Assembly: GCF_040371945.1 (NCBI RefSeq)
Contig: NZ_BAABWS010000003.1
Coordinates: forward strand, 1 to 64,000
Direction of reading: 5' to 3'
DNA length: 64,000 bases
From: Litorivita sp040371945
GTDB taxonomy: Bacteria > Pseudomonadota > Alphaproteobacteria > Rhodobacterales > Rhodobacteraceae
The notes below the pieces were generated by a model. The model had not been told where the DNA came from. It saw only the letters and a program-made list of their open reading frames with translations, and did no database searches. A program made the translations under genes and the position numbers. Each line of letters starts with the position of its first letter. The first letter of the stretch is position 1. This document shows positions 8,870 through 17,263 of this stretch, piece after piece.

Positions 8870-9880
8870 TCAAGCGCGCTGCGTTGCGGCGCGGTCGGCA
8901 ATCCGGCACTGCGCCAAGCCGCGCCAAGCCGCCTCCATTTCCTGAACCAAAGTGGCGATGATCTGCTCGGCGCTTTCGACCTCTCGCGCCTGCGCTGCTC
9001 CGGCCGACATGGACATCAAACCGGTCTCGGCATCGCCGCCGATATAGGCATGGCGGCGCCCGTGGTCACCGCGCACCATATCGCCGAAGTCAGAGTGTTT
9101 CGCCGCGTCCCCAAGCTCTTTTTCCATCCGTTGGATGAGCTTGGCGGTCCGGTTGTTGAGCACGCGCCATGTGTCCTTGATCGAATGGAGCACGGCCACC
9201 GTATCATCCATCTGCGCCTCGACAATGCGGGCCTTGTAGTTGGGATGCGCGTCGATCTCGGCGCTGGCCAGAAAACGGCTGACCACGACAGCGGCATCGG
9301 CGCCCTGCGCCAATGCGCCGAGCACTTGGCGCCCCGTTCCAATCGCCCCGCCCATGGCCAAAGGAACATCGGTTTGCTCCAGAGCATTGGCCAAAATCAC
9401 ATGGCTGGGGTGCGGATTTGTGCCCGGATGTCCGCCCGCTTCCATCCCCACGATCGTCACCGCATCAACGCCCGAGCGCGCGGCCTTGAGGGCGTGGCGC
9501 AATTGCGTGGATTTATGGATGAGCACACCGCCGCCATCATGAATGCGCTCGATCATCTCGCCAGGGTGGCTGCCAGCGGTTTCGAACCGCGTGATGCCGT
9601 GGGATTGTGCGATTTTGAGGCATCGGTCGTTGATTTCATTGGACCTAAAGCGCGAGATTGAAAAATTCACACCAAAAGGCGCGCCCTCGGCCAACTCGAT
9701 GCAGCGGATCAAATCCGCCTCGAAGCTTTCGGGATCGGGGTGGCTTTTGGGGGTCAGAAACGCCATGGCGCCCGCGCGCGCGCAGGCGGCGACAAATTCG
9801 GATTTGGAATGCCACATCATGCCGCCGACGATGATCGGATGGCGCATCCCGAAAAGCTCTGTCAGGCGCGTTCGAAACAT
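8870..9880 (-). CDS. NAD(P)H-dependent flavin oxidoreductase / nitronate monooxygenase family
   Basis: A 336-residue TIM-barrel FMN protein of the 2-nitropropane dioxygenase family. Visible are the N-terminal PIIVGGMMW, GVNFSISRF, IVGMEAGGHPGTNPHPSH (the glycine-rich FMN/active-site loop) and AMGGAIGTGRQVLGALAQGADA. Family members oxidise nitronates, reduce enoyl-CoA or cyclic CoA intermediates (IpdC in steroid degradation), or reduce quinones. The neighbouring enoyl-CoA hydratase and thiolase favour action on a CoA ester. The start at 9880 lies one base after the stop of the hydratase gene; upstream ATGs would run into that gene. Confidence 0.85.
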   Translation of the reverse strand: MFRTRLTELFGMRHPIIVGGMMWHSKSEFVAACARAGAMAFLTPKSHPDPESFEADLIRCIELAEGAPFGVNFSISRFRSNEINDRCLKIAQSHGITRFETAGSHPGEMIERIHDGGGVLIHKSTQLRHALKAARSGVDAVTIVGMEAGGHPGTNPHPSHVILANALEQTDVPLAMGGAIGTGRQVLGALAQGADAAVVVSRFLASAEIDAHPNYKARIVEAQMDDTVAVLHSIKDTWRVLNNRTAKLIQRMEKELGDAAKHSDFGDMVRGDHGRRHAYIGGDAETGLMSMSAGAAQAREVESAEQIIATLVQEMEAAWRGLAQCRIADRAATQRA

Positions 9881-9881
9881 C

Positions 9882-10676
9882 TTAGCGCCCCGTGAAGTTC
9901 GGTTTACGCTTTTCGAGGAAGGCGGCCATCCCCTCCTTGCGATCATCGCTGTCGATGAGCATGGCCGCGCCAAGGCGTTCATATTCCAGCCCTGCGTCCA
10001 TCCCGACCTGCATTCCCGTATTGATCGCGTTCTTGATAAAGGCGACCGATAGGGGCGGTTTGTCGGCGATGTCGCGCGCGAGGGTCATGGCGGTCTCCAT
10101 CAAATCCGCCTGCGCGGCGATCTGGCTAACCAATCCGCAACCAAGCGCCTCTTCGGCGCCCATCATCCGGCCCGTATACATCAGTTCTTTTGCCTTGGAT
10201 TCGCCCACGATGCGCGGCATCCGCTGTGTGCCCCCTGCGGCGGGCAATACGCCAAGCTTGACTTCGGGCAGGCCAAAGCGCGCATGATCGGCCGCGATGC
10301 GAATATCGGCGCATAGCGCGATTTCCATGCCGCCGCCCAAGGCCACGCCATTGATCGCGGCAATTACGGGGCGTTCAAAATTCTCGATGGTGCGGGTCAG
10401 CTCATGGGTGAATTTTTGCCGCGCGAAATATTCGGCGGGTGGCGGGCGGTTGCCCGCGCGCTCCTTGATATCGGCCCCCGCGCAAAAGGCGCGATCCCCC
10501 GCGCCAGTCAGGATCACACAGCGGATCGAACGGTCGTTGAGCATCCGGTCGGTGAAGACATGCCACAGGTCCTGTTTCATCGACCCGCCCAAAGTGTTCA
10601 TCCGGTCCGGCCGGTTCAACGTGACGGTGGCCACGCCATTTTCGGCGGAATACAGCAGCGTTTCGTAATCGCTCAT
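9882..10676 (-). CDS. Enoyl-CoA hydratase/isomerase
   Basis: A 264-residue crotonase-fold protein. The oxyanion-hole segments are clear: AFCAGADIKE (residues ~65-74) and INGVALGGGMEIALCADIRIA (~108-128). The glutamate in PEVKLGVLPAAGGTQR (~138-153) matches the catalytic position of hydratases. It adds water across a 2-enoyl-CoA or isomerises it. AAAGGA precedes the ATG at 10676; a GTG directly before it could also be used. It is tightly packed between the flavin oxidoreductase and the thiolase homologue, so it probably acts on the same pathway intermediate. Confidence 0.9.
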   Translation of the reverse strand: MSDYETLLYSAENGVATVTLNRPDRMNTLGGSMKQDLWHVFTDRMLNDRSIRCVILTGAGDRAFCAGADIKERAGNRPPPAEYFARQKFTHELTRTIENFERPVIAAINGVALGGGMEIALCADIRIAADHARFGLPEVKLGVLPAAGGTQRMPRIVGESKAKELMYTGRMMGAEEALGCGLVSQIAAQADLMETAMTLARDIADKPPLSVAFIKNAINTGMQVGMDAGLEYERLGAAMLIDSDDRKEGMAAFLEKRKPNFTGR

Positions 10677-10679
10677 CAC

Positions 10680-11825
10680 TCAATCCTTTTGCAAAATATG
10701 GGCAATCGAGATCGACCCGAGGCCGATCATATGGGCCATGCCGATCTTGGCATCGGGCTGTTGCCGCTCGCCGTTCTCACCGCGCAATTGGCGTGTGATT
10801 TCATGGATTTGGCCAAGGCCTGTGGGGCCAAGAGGATGGCCTTGCCCGATCAGCCCTCCCGATGAGTTTACACAGCATTTCCCGCCGATCGCGCTGCCGC
10901 CATCGCGCAAGAAATGCTGTCCTTCGCCCTTGGGAGCGAGGCCGAAGGTTTCCGTGTAGAGGATTTCCTCGATGGCAAAGGCGTCATGCAATTCGACCAC
11001 ATCCAGCGCATCGGGAGTGATCCCTGCCTCGGCATAGGCCATTTCGGCAACCCTTTGCGCCAAGGTGACCGAGGGGATTTCGCGCCCCACTTGCGGCCGC
11101 TCCGATTGCAGGACCGATGCGGTGACGCGGATCGGTTTGTCGCCGTTGATCCCGAGGCGGTGGATCGCATCCTCGCTGGCGACAATCGCCGCGGCGGCCC
11201 CGTCTCCGCGCGGGCAGCACATCAAAGAGGTCGTCGTGCCCGCCACAAGGGTCGAGGCCAAGACCTGCTCTACGCTGCGCGGCTTTTGGAACTGCGCAAA
11301 CGGGTTTTTCGAGGCATTGGTGTGGTTCTTGGAGGCGACACGCGCGAGATCTTCGGCGCTCAGCCCTTTTTTCTTTTTGAGGTATTCGGCCATGATCGCA
11401 TATTTGACCAAGGGAATGCTCGCCGTGTCGGACAGCCGGTTCACCTTTTCCTTGGCGACGGCACGGACCTGATCGCCGTATTTGTCCACGCCCACGGCCA
11501 AAGCCACATCGCGCCGTCCTGCAGCAACCTCAAGCACCGCCATCTGGAAGGCCGAGGAGCCGGAGGCCGAGGCGTTTTCCACCTGCGTGCAGGCCAGTCC
11601 GGTTGAACCCAGATGGTTGAACATGATCCGCCCCGCGGCCATGCCAATGCCGGTGCACCCGATATGGGCGCTCTCGATCTGGGGGAACTCTATGCCCGCA
11701 TCCGACAGCGCGCCGCGCACCGCCGTCAGGCCCATGTCGATATAGAGCGTGTCAGAGGCAAATTGGTATTTATGCATGCCAACACCGATCACATAGACAG
11801 GGCGCATGTCATTGAGGGTTTGCAT
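10680..11825 (-). CDS. Thiolase homologue of SCP-x/Ltp type with Ser at the nucleophile position
   Basis: A 381-residue thiolase-fold protein. The active-site loop reads QVENASASGSSAF (residues 81-93), where family members carry ENACASG: Ser86 (codon 11568-11570) replaces the nucleophilic Cys. The HDAF motif and SSGGLIGQGHPLGPTG near the C-terminus are retained. Known Cys-less relatives such as Ltp2 pair with a DUF35 protein and act as retro-aldolases on hydroxyacyl-CoA rather than as thiolases. The gene directly upstream is a DUF35 protein, three bases away, so an aldolase-type C-C cleavage is my preferred reading. Classical thiolysis looks unlikely. Confidence 0.85.
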   Translation of the reverse strand: MQTLNDMRPVYVIGVGMHKYQFASDTLYIDMGLTAVRGALSDAGIEFPQIESAHIGCTGIGMAAGRIMFNHLGSTGLACTQVENASASGSSAFQMAVLEVAAGRRDVALAVGVDKYGDQVRAVAKEKVNRLSDTASIPLVKYAIMAEYLKKKKGLSAEDLARVASKNHTNASKNPFAQFQKPRSVEQVLASTLVAGTTTSLMCCPRGDGAAAAIVASEDAIHRLGINGDKPIRVTASVLQSERPQVGREIPSVTLAQRVAEMAYAEAGITPDALDVVELHDAFAIEEILYTETFGLAPKGEGQHFLRDGGSAIGGKCCVNSSGGLIGQGHPLGPTGLGQIHEITRQLRGENGERQQPDAKIGMAHMIGLGSISIAHILQKD

Positions 11826-11828
11826 GAT

Positions 11829-12233
11829 CTAATCCTCCGCCGGTGCGAAACGGCAGGCCAGAACATTGCGCTCGCCGCGCGTGACCTCATGGGCCACGGC
11901 CTGAAGCGCCATGCCGTCGCGGTATTGCTCTGCCGCGCCCAAGAGCATGACCTCTTCGATCATTCCGTCGGCGATTTGCGCCTCTCCCACGATGCACGGC
12001 ACCTCCAAAGTGGGCACGAGCTTTGCGTGCAAGGTTATGAAGGTCAAAAGCGTTGCGCGCCCCTCGCCAAGTTCGGAGCGGACATGTTCGGGCACCGCGC
12101 CGCAATTGGGACAGCCATAGCCGGTTTTCGGGAAATGATGCTTTTCACATTGCGTGCAGTGGCCCATAATCAAATGCAGCCGCCGACCGTCGTCCGCCAA
12201 GGTGTATAGGTCGGGTTTTTCCAACTCCGGCAT
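11829..12233 (-). CDS. DUF35 Zn-ribbon / OB-fold protein, partner of the thiolase homologue
   Basis: A 134-residue protein with a rubredoxin-like zinc ribbon (CTQC at residues ~25-28 and CPNC at ~40-43) followed by an OB-fold half. DUF35 proteins bind acyl-CoA and form complexes with SCP-x/Ltp-type thiolases or aldolases. It is the first gene of the five-gene minus-strand operon. GGAGGAG lies just before the ATG. The promoter region it shares with the divergent SDR carries two copies of the putative TetR operator. Confidence 0.88.
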   Translation of the reverse strand: MPELEKPDLYTLADDGRRLHLIMGHCTQCEKHHFPKTGYGCPNCGAVPEHVRSELGEGRATLLTFITLHAKLVPTLEVPCIVGEAQIADGMIEEVMLLGAAEQYRDGMALQAVAHEVTRGERNVLACRFAPAED

Positions 12234-12251
12234 TGCTTCTCCTCCGATTTT

Positions 12252-12265
12252 CTACTCAAGGGTAG
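12252..12265. promoter_or_regulatory. Putative TetR operator, DUF35-operon side
   Basis: CTACTCAAGGGTAG matches the perfect palindrome at 12327-12340 at 10 of 14 positions. It is itself the centre of an inverted repeat with 7-bp arms TTTCTAC/GTAGAAA (12249-12255 and 12262-12268). It lies between the expected promoter and the ribosome binding site of the minus-strand operon, a position that suits repression. Confidence 0.5.
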
Positions 12266-12296
12266 AAATTTTTTACCCGCCATACAACTGCAATAA

Positions 12297-12326
12297 TTGC
12301 ATTGGGTGGGGTTAAGTGCAATAAAT
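12297..12326 (+). promoter_or_regulatory. Predicted promoter of the SDR gene
   Basis: TTGCAT at 12297-12302 and ATAAAT at 12321-12326 are spaced by 18 bases and resemble sigma-70 -35 and -10 boxes. The palindromic operator begins directly after the -10. This is a pattern match only. Confidence 0.35.
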
Positions 12327-12340
12327 TTACTCATGAGTAA
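12327..12340. promoter_or_regulatory. Perfect 14-bp palindrome, putative TetR operator
   Basis: TTACTCATGAGTAA is a perfect palindrome. It covers the expected transcription start of the SDR gene, 20 bases before its ATG. The same core, TACTCATG, recurs at 24851-24865 beside the TetR gene, and a close variant at 4156-4170. I infer that the TetR protein at 24970 binds it. Confidence 0.6.
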
Positions 12341-12360
12341 GTTTCATGGAGGGAAGGGCA

Positions 12361-13110
12361 ATGGATTTAGGTCTGACAGGGCGCACGGCATTTATCACCG
12401 GCGGTGGCGGCGGCATCGGGCGCGCCACGGGCAGGATGCTGGCGGGCGAGGGGGCTTTGATCGCCTTGCTCGATATTTCGCAAGAGGCGCTTGATTCAGC
12501 GCGCGAGGACATCCTCAATGCGGTGCCACAAGCCAAGATCTGGACCGGCGTGGTGGACATCACCGATAAAGCGTCGGTCAACGCGGTATTCGCCGAGGCT
12601 GCACAGGCCTTGGGGCCTTGCGACATCTTGGTCAACAACGCCGGATTTGCGCGCGATAAATATATGCTCAAGATGGATGAAGACGATTGGGATGACGTTC
12701 ATAACGTCGTGCTCAAGGGCGCGTTTCATTGTTGCCGCGCGGTGATGCCCGCAATGATGGAGCGCAAATGGGGCCGCATCATCAACATGTCGTCGATGGC
12801 CTATCTGGGCAATAAGGGGCAAACCAACTATAGCGCCGCCAAGGCCGGTTTGATCGGCTTTACCAATGCTTTGGCGCGCGAAGCCGGAGCGTTCAATATC
12901 ACCGCCAATGCGATTGCTCCGGGATTGGTGGCAACGCCGCGGCTCAAGGCGCGGGCCGATTATGAGAAGCTCAAGCAACGCTCGTTGACTTTCACACCCA
13001 TGCCGCGTCTGGCCGAGGCCGAGGATGTCGCCAAAGCGGTGACCTTCTTTGCCTCCAACCTCGCCGATATCGTCTCGGCGCAGCTGGTGGGCGTGACCGC
13101 AGGACGCTAA
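12361..13110 (+). CDS. Short-chain dehydrogenase/reductase (FabG-like)
   Basis: A 249-residue classical SDR. The NAD(P) motif TGGGGGIG lies at residues ~13-20, NNAG at ~88-91, and the catalytic YSAAK near residue 159. It likely oxidises a 3-hydroxyacyl-CoA or other alcohol within the catabolic pathway. The start at 12361 is preferred over 12346 because GGAGGGAAGG lies directly before it. The gene is a single-gene unit divergent from the DUF35 operon, with a palindromic operator in between, and ends at a bidirectional terminator. Confidence 0.88.
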   Translation: MDLGLTGRTAFITGGGGGIGRATGRMLAGEGALIALLDISQEALDSAREDILNAVPQAKIWTGVVDITDKASVNAVFAEAAQALGPCDILVNNAGFARDKYMLKMDEDDWDDVHNVVLKGAFHCCRAVMPAMMERKWGRIINMSSMAYLGNKGQTNYSAAKAGLIGFTNALAREAGAFNITANAIAPGLVATPRLKARADYEKLKQRSLTFTPMPRLAEAEDVAKAVTFFASNLADIVSAQLVGVTAGR

Positions 13111-13129
13111 ACCGCCTGACATGGAACGA

Positions 13130-13160
13130 AAAAGGGGGCCCAATAAGCAGGCCCCCTTTT
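13130..13160. terminator. Bidirectional intrinsic terminator
   Basis: AAAAGGGGGCC (13130-13140) and GGCCCCCTTTT (13150-13160) form a perfect 11-bp stem around CAATAAGCA. It gives a T-run in both directions and separates the convergent SDR gene and the ten-gene tctC-to-dctP operon. Confidence 0.9.
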
Positions 13161-13179
13161 GCATGTGCTGCGACGAGAC

Positions 13180-14151
13180 CTAGCGTTTCTCGATCCCGGC
13201 TTTTTCGATGATCATGCTCCAGCGATCACGCTCTGCGGCGATGAAGGTGCCCATTTCTTCGCCGTCCATATCGACCATCTGGCTTTGAACGCGGGCCATT
13301 GCCTCGACCACAGGTGCGGATTTCATTGCCGTGTCAAAAGCGTCGATCAAGATTTTGATCCGCTCGGGCGGTGTGCCCGCAGGGGCCATGATGCCCGACC
13401 ACGAACCGGTCGTGGCCTCGGGGATGCCCGCTTCGATCATGGTTTTCGCATCGGGGAAAAGATCGAGCCGCTGCTCCGAGGTCACGCCCAAGACTTTGAC
13501 CGAACCGGATTCGACATGCCCCGCCGTCGAGACCGCATAGTCAAAAGCAATATCGAGCCGCCCCGCGATCAAATCATTGAGCATGGGCGCGGACCCCTTA
13601 TAGGGCACCTGCAAGAATTCGACCCCCGCCGCATTGGCAAACAGTTCCGACGCCAAATGCGTCCCCGTGCCGATCCCCGCCAAACCGACGGTCACCTCAC
13701 CGGGGTGCTCTTTGGCATAGGCGACCAATTCTTCGGGCGTATTATAGGGCCGGTCCTTGTAAGCGATCAGCGTATTGGGCGACAGGGCCATCATATGGAT
13801 CGGGGCGAAATCCTTGACGCTGTCATAGCGCAGGGTCTTGTAAAGCGAGGGCGCCGCGGCGAAGGTGCCCAAAGAGCCATAGATGATCGTGTAGCCGTCG
13901 GGATCGGCGCGCGAGACATACTCAACCCCCAAAGTGCCCCCCGCACCGGGTTTGTTTTCGACGATCACAGTTTCGCCCAAGGCTTTGCCGAATTCATCCG
14001 CGATCAACCGCGAGCGCGTGTCGGTGATCCCGCCCGGAGTATAGGGCACGATCCATGTGATCGGCTTGCTGGGGAAATCGTCGGCGTAGGTCGCGGTGGC
14101 GGACAATACAAGCGCTCCGGCCGCGATGTGTTTCAGAAAGGACTTTAGCAT
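13180..14151 (-). CDS. tctC: TTT transporter solute-binding protein (TctC family)
   Basis: A 323-residue periplasmic binding protein with an N-terminal signal peptide (hydrophobic residues ~8-22, AxA-type cleavage near ATYADDF). Typical TctC features follow: KPITWIVPYTPGG, ENKPGAGG, and the PDGYTIIYG region. These proteins capture citrate-like di- and tricarboxylates and many other acids for the TctAB membrane pair encoded just upstream in the same operon. GGGAGAG precedes the ATG. It is the promoter-distal gene of the long minus-strand operon and ends at a strong terminator. The ligand is not predictable. Confidence 0.9.
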   Translation of the reverse strand: MLKSFLKHIAAGALVLSATATYADDFPSKPITWIVPYTPGGITDTRSRLIADEFGKALGETVIVENKPGAGGTLGVEYVSRADPDGYTIIYGSLGTFAAAPSLYKTLRYDSVKDFAPIHMMALSPNTLIAYKDRPYNTPEELVAYAKEHPGEVTVGLAGIGTGTHLASELFANAAGVEFLQVPYKGSAPMLNDLIAGRLDIAFDYAVSTAGHVESGSVKVLGVTSEQRLDLFPDAKTMIEAGIPEATTGSWSGIMAPAGTPPERIKILIDAFDTAMKSAPVVEAMARVQSQMVDMDGEEMGTFIAAERDRWSMIIEKAGIEKR

Positions 14152-14162
14152 TCTCTCTCTCC

Positions 14163-15692
14163 CTAGATTTGACCGCTCTGGGCCATTTGCGCGGCGATGA
14201 TTTGCCGCCTTTTGCGCAGCGAACTGCGAATGGTGGAGGCCACGATGATCACTGCCACGGCCAAGAGACCCGCGCTGATCGGTTGCGTGACGAAAACAGT
14301 GGCATCGCCGCGCGACAGCAATAGCGAGCGGCGGAAATGCTCTTCGGCCATCGGGCCGAGAACGAGCCCCAAAAGCAGCGGCGCGGCGGGCAGTTGCAGC
14401 AGTTTCATGCCGTAGCCCATCAGCCCGAAGAAGATCACCAGACCGATATCAACCGGATTGCTGCGCGCCGAATAGGCGCCGAGGCAGATGAAGAACAAGA
14501 TGCACGGATAGAGGATATGATAGGGGATCATCAGCATCCGCACCCATATCCCGATCAGCGGCAGGTTCAGCACGAGCAGCAGCAGGTTGCCGATCCAGAA
14601 ACTGGCGATCAAGCCCCAAAACAGCTCTGGGTTGGTCGAGATCACCAAAGGCCCCGGTTGCACCCCGTGGATCAAGAGCGCGCCAAGCAAAAGCGCCATG
14701 GTCGCCGATCCGGGGATGCCAAGGCTCATGGTCGGGATAAAGGCGGCTTGGGCCGCCGAATTATTCGCCGTCTCCGATGCGGCGAGACCCTCGATTGCGC
14801 CATTGCCAAAGCGCTCGGGCGTTTTCGACATCTTCTTCTCGACCGAATAGGCGACGAAAGCCGCGATGGCCGCCCCCGCGCCGGGCAAGATGCCGATCAC
14901 AGCGCCGATCACCGAGCCGCGGGTCATAGAGCCGGAGGTGCTTTTCCATTCCTTTTTGGTCGGCCACATCGCGGCCCATGAGGTGTCGACTTTTTGCCGT
15001 GTGGTGGCGAAATGCATCGAGGTGAAATTGACCAAAATTTCGGACACCCCGAACAGCCCCATCGCCAGAACCACCAAAGAAATCCCGTCAAGCAATTCGC
15101 GGCTGCCGAAGGTAAACCGCGCCACCCCCGATTGGATGTCGGTGCCCACCAGACCGAGCAAAAGCCCCACGACGACCATCGCAATGCCTTTGACCGGCGA
15201 GCCTTGCGAAAGCGTGGAGGCCGCCAGCAGCCCAAGGATCGTCATGGCGAAATATTCGGGGCTGCCAAAGCTTTGCGCCACGGCGACAAGCGGCGCGGCA
15301 AAGGCCATCATCAACACAATCGAGAAACAGCCGCCGATGAACGAGGCCAAGGTCGTCATCGCCAAGGCTTTGCCGGCCTCGCCCTTTTGCGCCATCGGGT
15401 AGCCGTCAAAACAGGTCACCGCCGAGGTCACCGATCCGGGCAGGTTGAGCAAAATCGCCGCCGTCGATCCGCCATAGATCGAGCCGTAGTAAATGCCCGC
15501 AAGCATCACAATCGCATCGGTCGCCGATTGGCCGAAGGTCAGCGGCATCAGCAAAGAAATCCCCGCCAAGGCCCCGACACCTGGCAAAACGCCGATGAAC
15601 GTGCCCAGCGTCACGCCAATGAAACAGGCCCAAAGGCTCGACCACGAGACCGCCACCGCAAAGCCAAGCGACATATTGCTCCAAAGTTCCAT
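14163..15692 (-). CDS. tctA: TTT transporter large membrane subunit (TctA)
   Basis: A 509-residue polytopic inner-membrane protein with about a dozen hydrophobic segments. The N-terminal signature GTFIGVLPGVGALAGISLLMP and the second repeat GAVIGILPGAGAAIAAFVAYS mark the TctA/DUF112 family, whose two halves are internal repeats. It forms the sodium- or proton-driven channel of the tripartite tricarboxylate transporter. GGGAGG lies nine bases before the ATG, overlapping the end of tctB, from which it is separated by three bases. Confidence 0.93.
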   Translation of the reverse strand: MELWSNMSLGFAVAVSWSSLWACFIGVTLGTFIGVLPGVGALAGISLLMPLTFGQSATDAIVMLAGIYYGSIYGGSTAAILLNLPGSVTSAVTCFDGYPMAQKGEAGKALAMTTLASFIGGCFSIVLMMAFAAPLVAVAQSFGSPEYFAMTILGLLAASTLSQGSPVKGIAMVVVGLLLGLVGTDIQSGVARFTFGSRELLDGISLVVLAMGLFGVSEILVNFTSMHFATTRQKVDTSWAAMWPTKKEWKSTSGSMTRGSVIGAVIGILPGAGAAIAAFVAYSVEKKMSKTPERFGNGAIEGLAASETANNSAAQAAFIPTMSLGIPGSATMALLLGALLIHGVQPGPLVISTNPELFWGLIASFWIGNLLLLVLNLPLIGIWVRMLMIPYHILYPCILFFICLGAYSARSNPVDIGLVIFFGLMGYGMKLLQLPAAPLLLGLVLGPMAEEHFRRSLLLSRGDATVFVTQPISAGLLAVAVIIVASTIRSSLRKRRQIIAAQMAQSGQI

Positions 15693-15695
15693 TCG

Positions 15696-16175
15696 TCAGC
15701 CTCCCGGCAAAAGGTCCATATTCACCATCCCGCGAAAGCCGAAGACCAAGGCGGTGACAAAGCCGCACAGCGACAGGGCGATAATCAGCAAGGTCAGCGG
15801 CCGGAAGGTTTTGTCAGCCAGTCCGGCCAAAAAGATCAGCGCGAAAATCGCCGCATAGGCTCCGGCGCGGTCGATCAGAAATGCAAAGGCGCCAAGCGCG
15901 GCGCAGATCGCAAACATCGCGCGCCACGGCACTTTGGGCGCAACGGCCAATGAAACGCGGCCTTCAAAAATGATCGCCAGCCCCAGCGCCGACATCACAA
16001 AGCCGAGCAGCATCGGGAAAATCCCCGCGCCCACATTGCGCAAGCTGCCCATCGGATAGGTCATGCTCTCGGCGCTTACGATAACGCCAATGGCCAGAAC
16101 CACGGCGCCCGCCGCAAGTTCAAGCACATTGAACCCCGCCAGCATCGGCGGTTTGGGAGGCTCTTCGGGCGTCAT
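15696..16175 (-). CDS. tctB: TTT transporter small membrane subunit (TctB)
   Basis: A 159-residue membrane protein with four predicted transmembrane segments (about residues 15-35, 48-68, 82-108 and 118-148). Its size and position directly before tctA are those of the TctB subunit, which is poorly conserved in sequence. It overlaps the stop of the upstream class III CoA-transferase gene by ATGA, so uptake and CoA activation are translationally coupled here. Confidence 0.85.
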   Translation of the reverse strand: MTPEEPPKPPMLAGFNVLELAAGAVVLAIGVIVSAESMTYPMGSLRNVGAGIFPMLLGFVMSALGLAIIFEGRVSLAVAPKVPWRAMFAICAALGAFAFLIDRAGAYAAIFALIFLAGLADKTFRPLTLLIIALSLCGFVTALVFGFRGMVNMDLLPGG

Positions 16176-17263
16176 GAGGGCGCTCCTTTCATTGCGCCGA
16201 GCGCAGGCGCTGGCGGCATGTCGCGGCGCATCCCTTCGAGTTGCACGGGGAAGGGCGTCGCCGGCCCTGCTTTGGTTTGCGTGATCAGGCCGCGGGCTTT
16301 GAAATGTTCTGAGGCGGCGGCTTCATCGACGCTCAAAACCGGACTGGCGGGGACGTCATGCGCCTCCATCGCCTGCATGGCCTGCGCGCGTGTAAGCGGG
16401 GCGATGGCCTTGGCAATCGCGGCATTGATCGCCGCCGGTTCGGCGCGCCGCGCGGCCAAGCCGTCATAGGCCGCATCCGCATAGGCGCCCAAATCAATCG
16501 CTTGGCACAGGTTTTTCCAAAAATGCCCCTCCAGCGCGGCAATCGAGATGGCCCCATCCGCGCAGGCAAACACGCCATAGGCCGGACGGACCAAGGCGAT
16601 TTGCCGTTGCTGGGCCAAATCGTGGACGGCGCCCGCGTTAAACACCCCGCGGCGCGGATTGACCCAATGGGCCAGACAGTCGGCAATCGACAGGTCGATA
16701 AACTGACCGCGCCCCGTGTTGGCGCGTTGCAAGAGCGCGGCATTGACCGTGGCCAGACCGTAAAGCGCCCCGCCCAAATCCGCGACCGGCAAGCCGAACG
16801 TATGATCCGGCGCCCCGTCGGGCGCGCCGCAAAGCGAGGTCACACCTGCCAGCGCGAGATAGTTCAAATCATGCCCCGGTGCGCGCACCATCGGCCCGCT
16901 CGCGCCGTATCCCGACATGGAGATATAGACCAGCTTCGGGTTCAGGGCCGCCATGGCCTCATACCCGAGGCCCAGTTTTTGCATCACGCCAGGGCGAAAG
17001 CCTTCGACCATCACATCGGCGCTTTTGACGATCTCGATGGCTTCGCTGCGCCCCGCCGCGTCTTTCAGGTCGAGCGCCACCGAGGCCTTGCCGCGATTGA
17101 CGATCTCGAAGGTGCCTGGCGAGGTGTGGCGCAGGCTGTCGCCGCCCGGACGTTCGATCTTGATCACATCCGCGCCCATTTCGGCCATGGCCCCTGTCAT
17201 AAACGGACCAGGGAGCAACTCGGAGAAATCGGCGACCGTTATGCCGTGCAGCGGGCCGCTCAT
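16172..17263 (-). CDS. CaiB/BaiF class III CoA-transferase
   Basis: A 363-residue family III CoA-transferase (formyl-CoA, carnitine or alpha-methylacyl-CoA racemase group). It shows LLPGPFMTGAMAEMGADVIKIERPGGD (first block, residues ~16-42), the region NRGKASVALDLK, and GHDLNYLALAG, whose Asp (residue ~137) is the catalytic aspartyl-CoA former in the family. The protein is shorter than the ~400-residue formyl-CoA transferase, which fits the racemase/BaiF branch. It would load the imported acid with CoA from an acyl-CoA donor. It overlaps its neighbours by ATGA on both sides. Confidence 0.88.
   Translation of the reverse strand: MSGPLHGITVADFSELLPGPFMTGAMAEMGADVIKIERPGGDSLRHTSPGTFEIVNRGKASVALDLKDAAGRSEAIEIVKSADVMVEGFRPGVMQKLGLGYEAMAALNPKLVYISMSGYGASGPMVRAPGHDLNYLALAGVTSLCGAPDGAPDHTFGLPVADLGGALYGLATVNAALLQRANTGRGQFIDLSIADCLAHWVNPRRGVFNAGAVHDLAQQRQIALVRPAYGVFACADGAISIAALEGHFWKNLCQAIDLGAYADAAYDGLAARRAEPAAINAAIAKAIAPLTRAQAMQAMEAHDVPASPVLSVDEAAASEHFKARGLITQTKAGPATPFPVQLEGMRRDMPPAPALGAMKGAPS

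Noticed and set aside
4222..12233. Steroid C/D-ring degradation cluster (IpdAB, IpdC, EchA20, KstR2 type)
   Set aside because: CoA-transferase, flavin oxidoreductase, hydratase and TetR genes resemble that set, but the CoA-transferase keeps the SENG catalytic motif and the 3-oxoacid type sequence, and no steroid ring genes are seen. It remains a distant alternative only.
14337..15953. Long plus-strand open frames opposite tctA and tctB
   Set aside because: They mirror the hydrophobic coding of the TTT subunits and show no domain.
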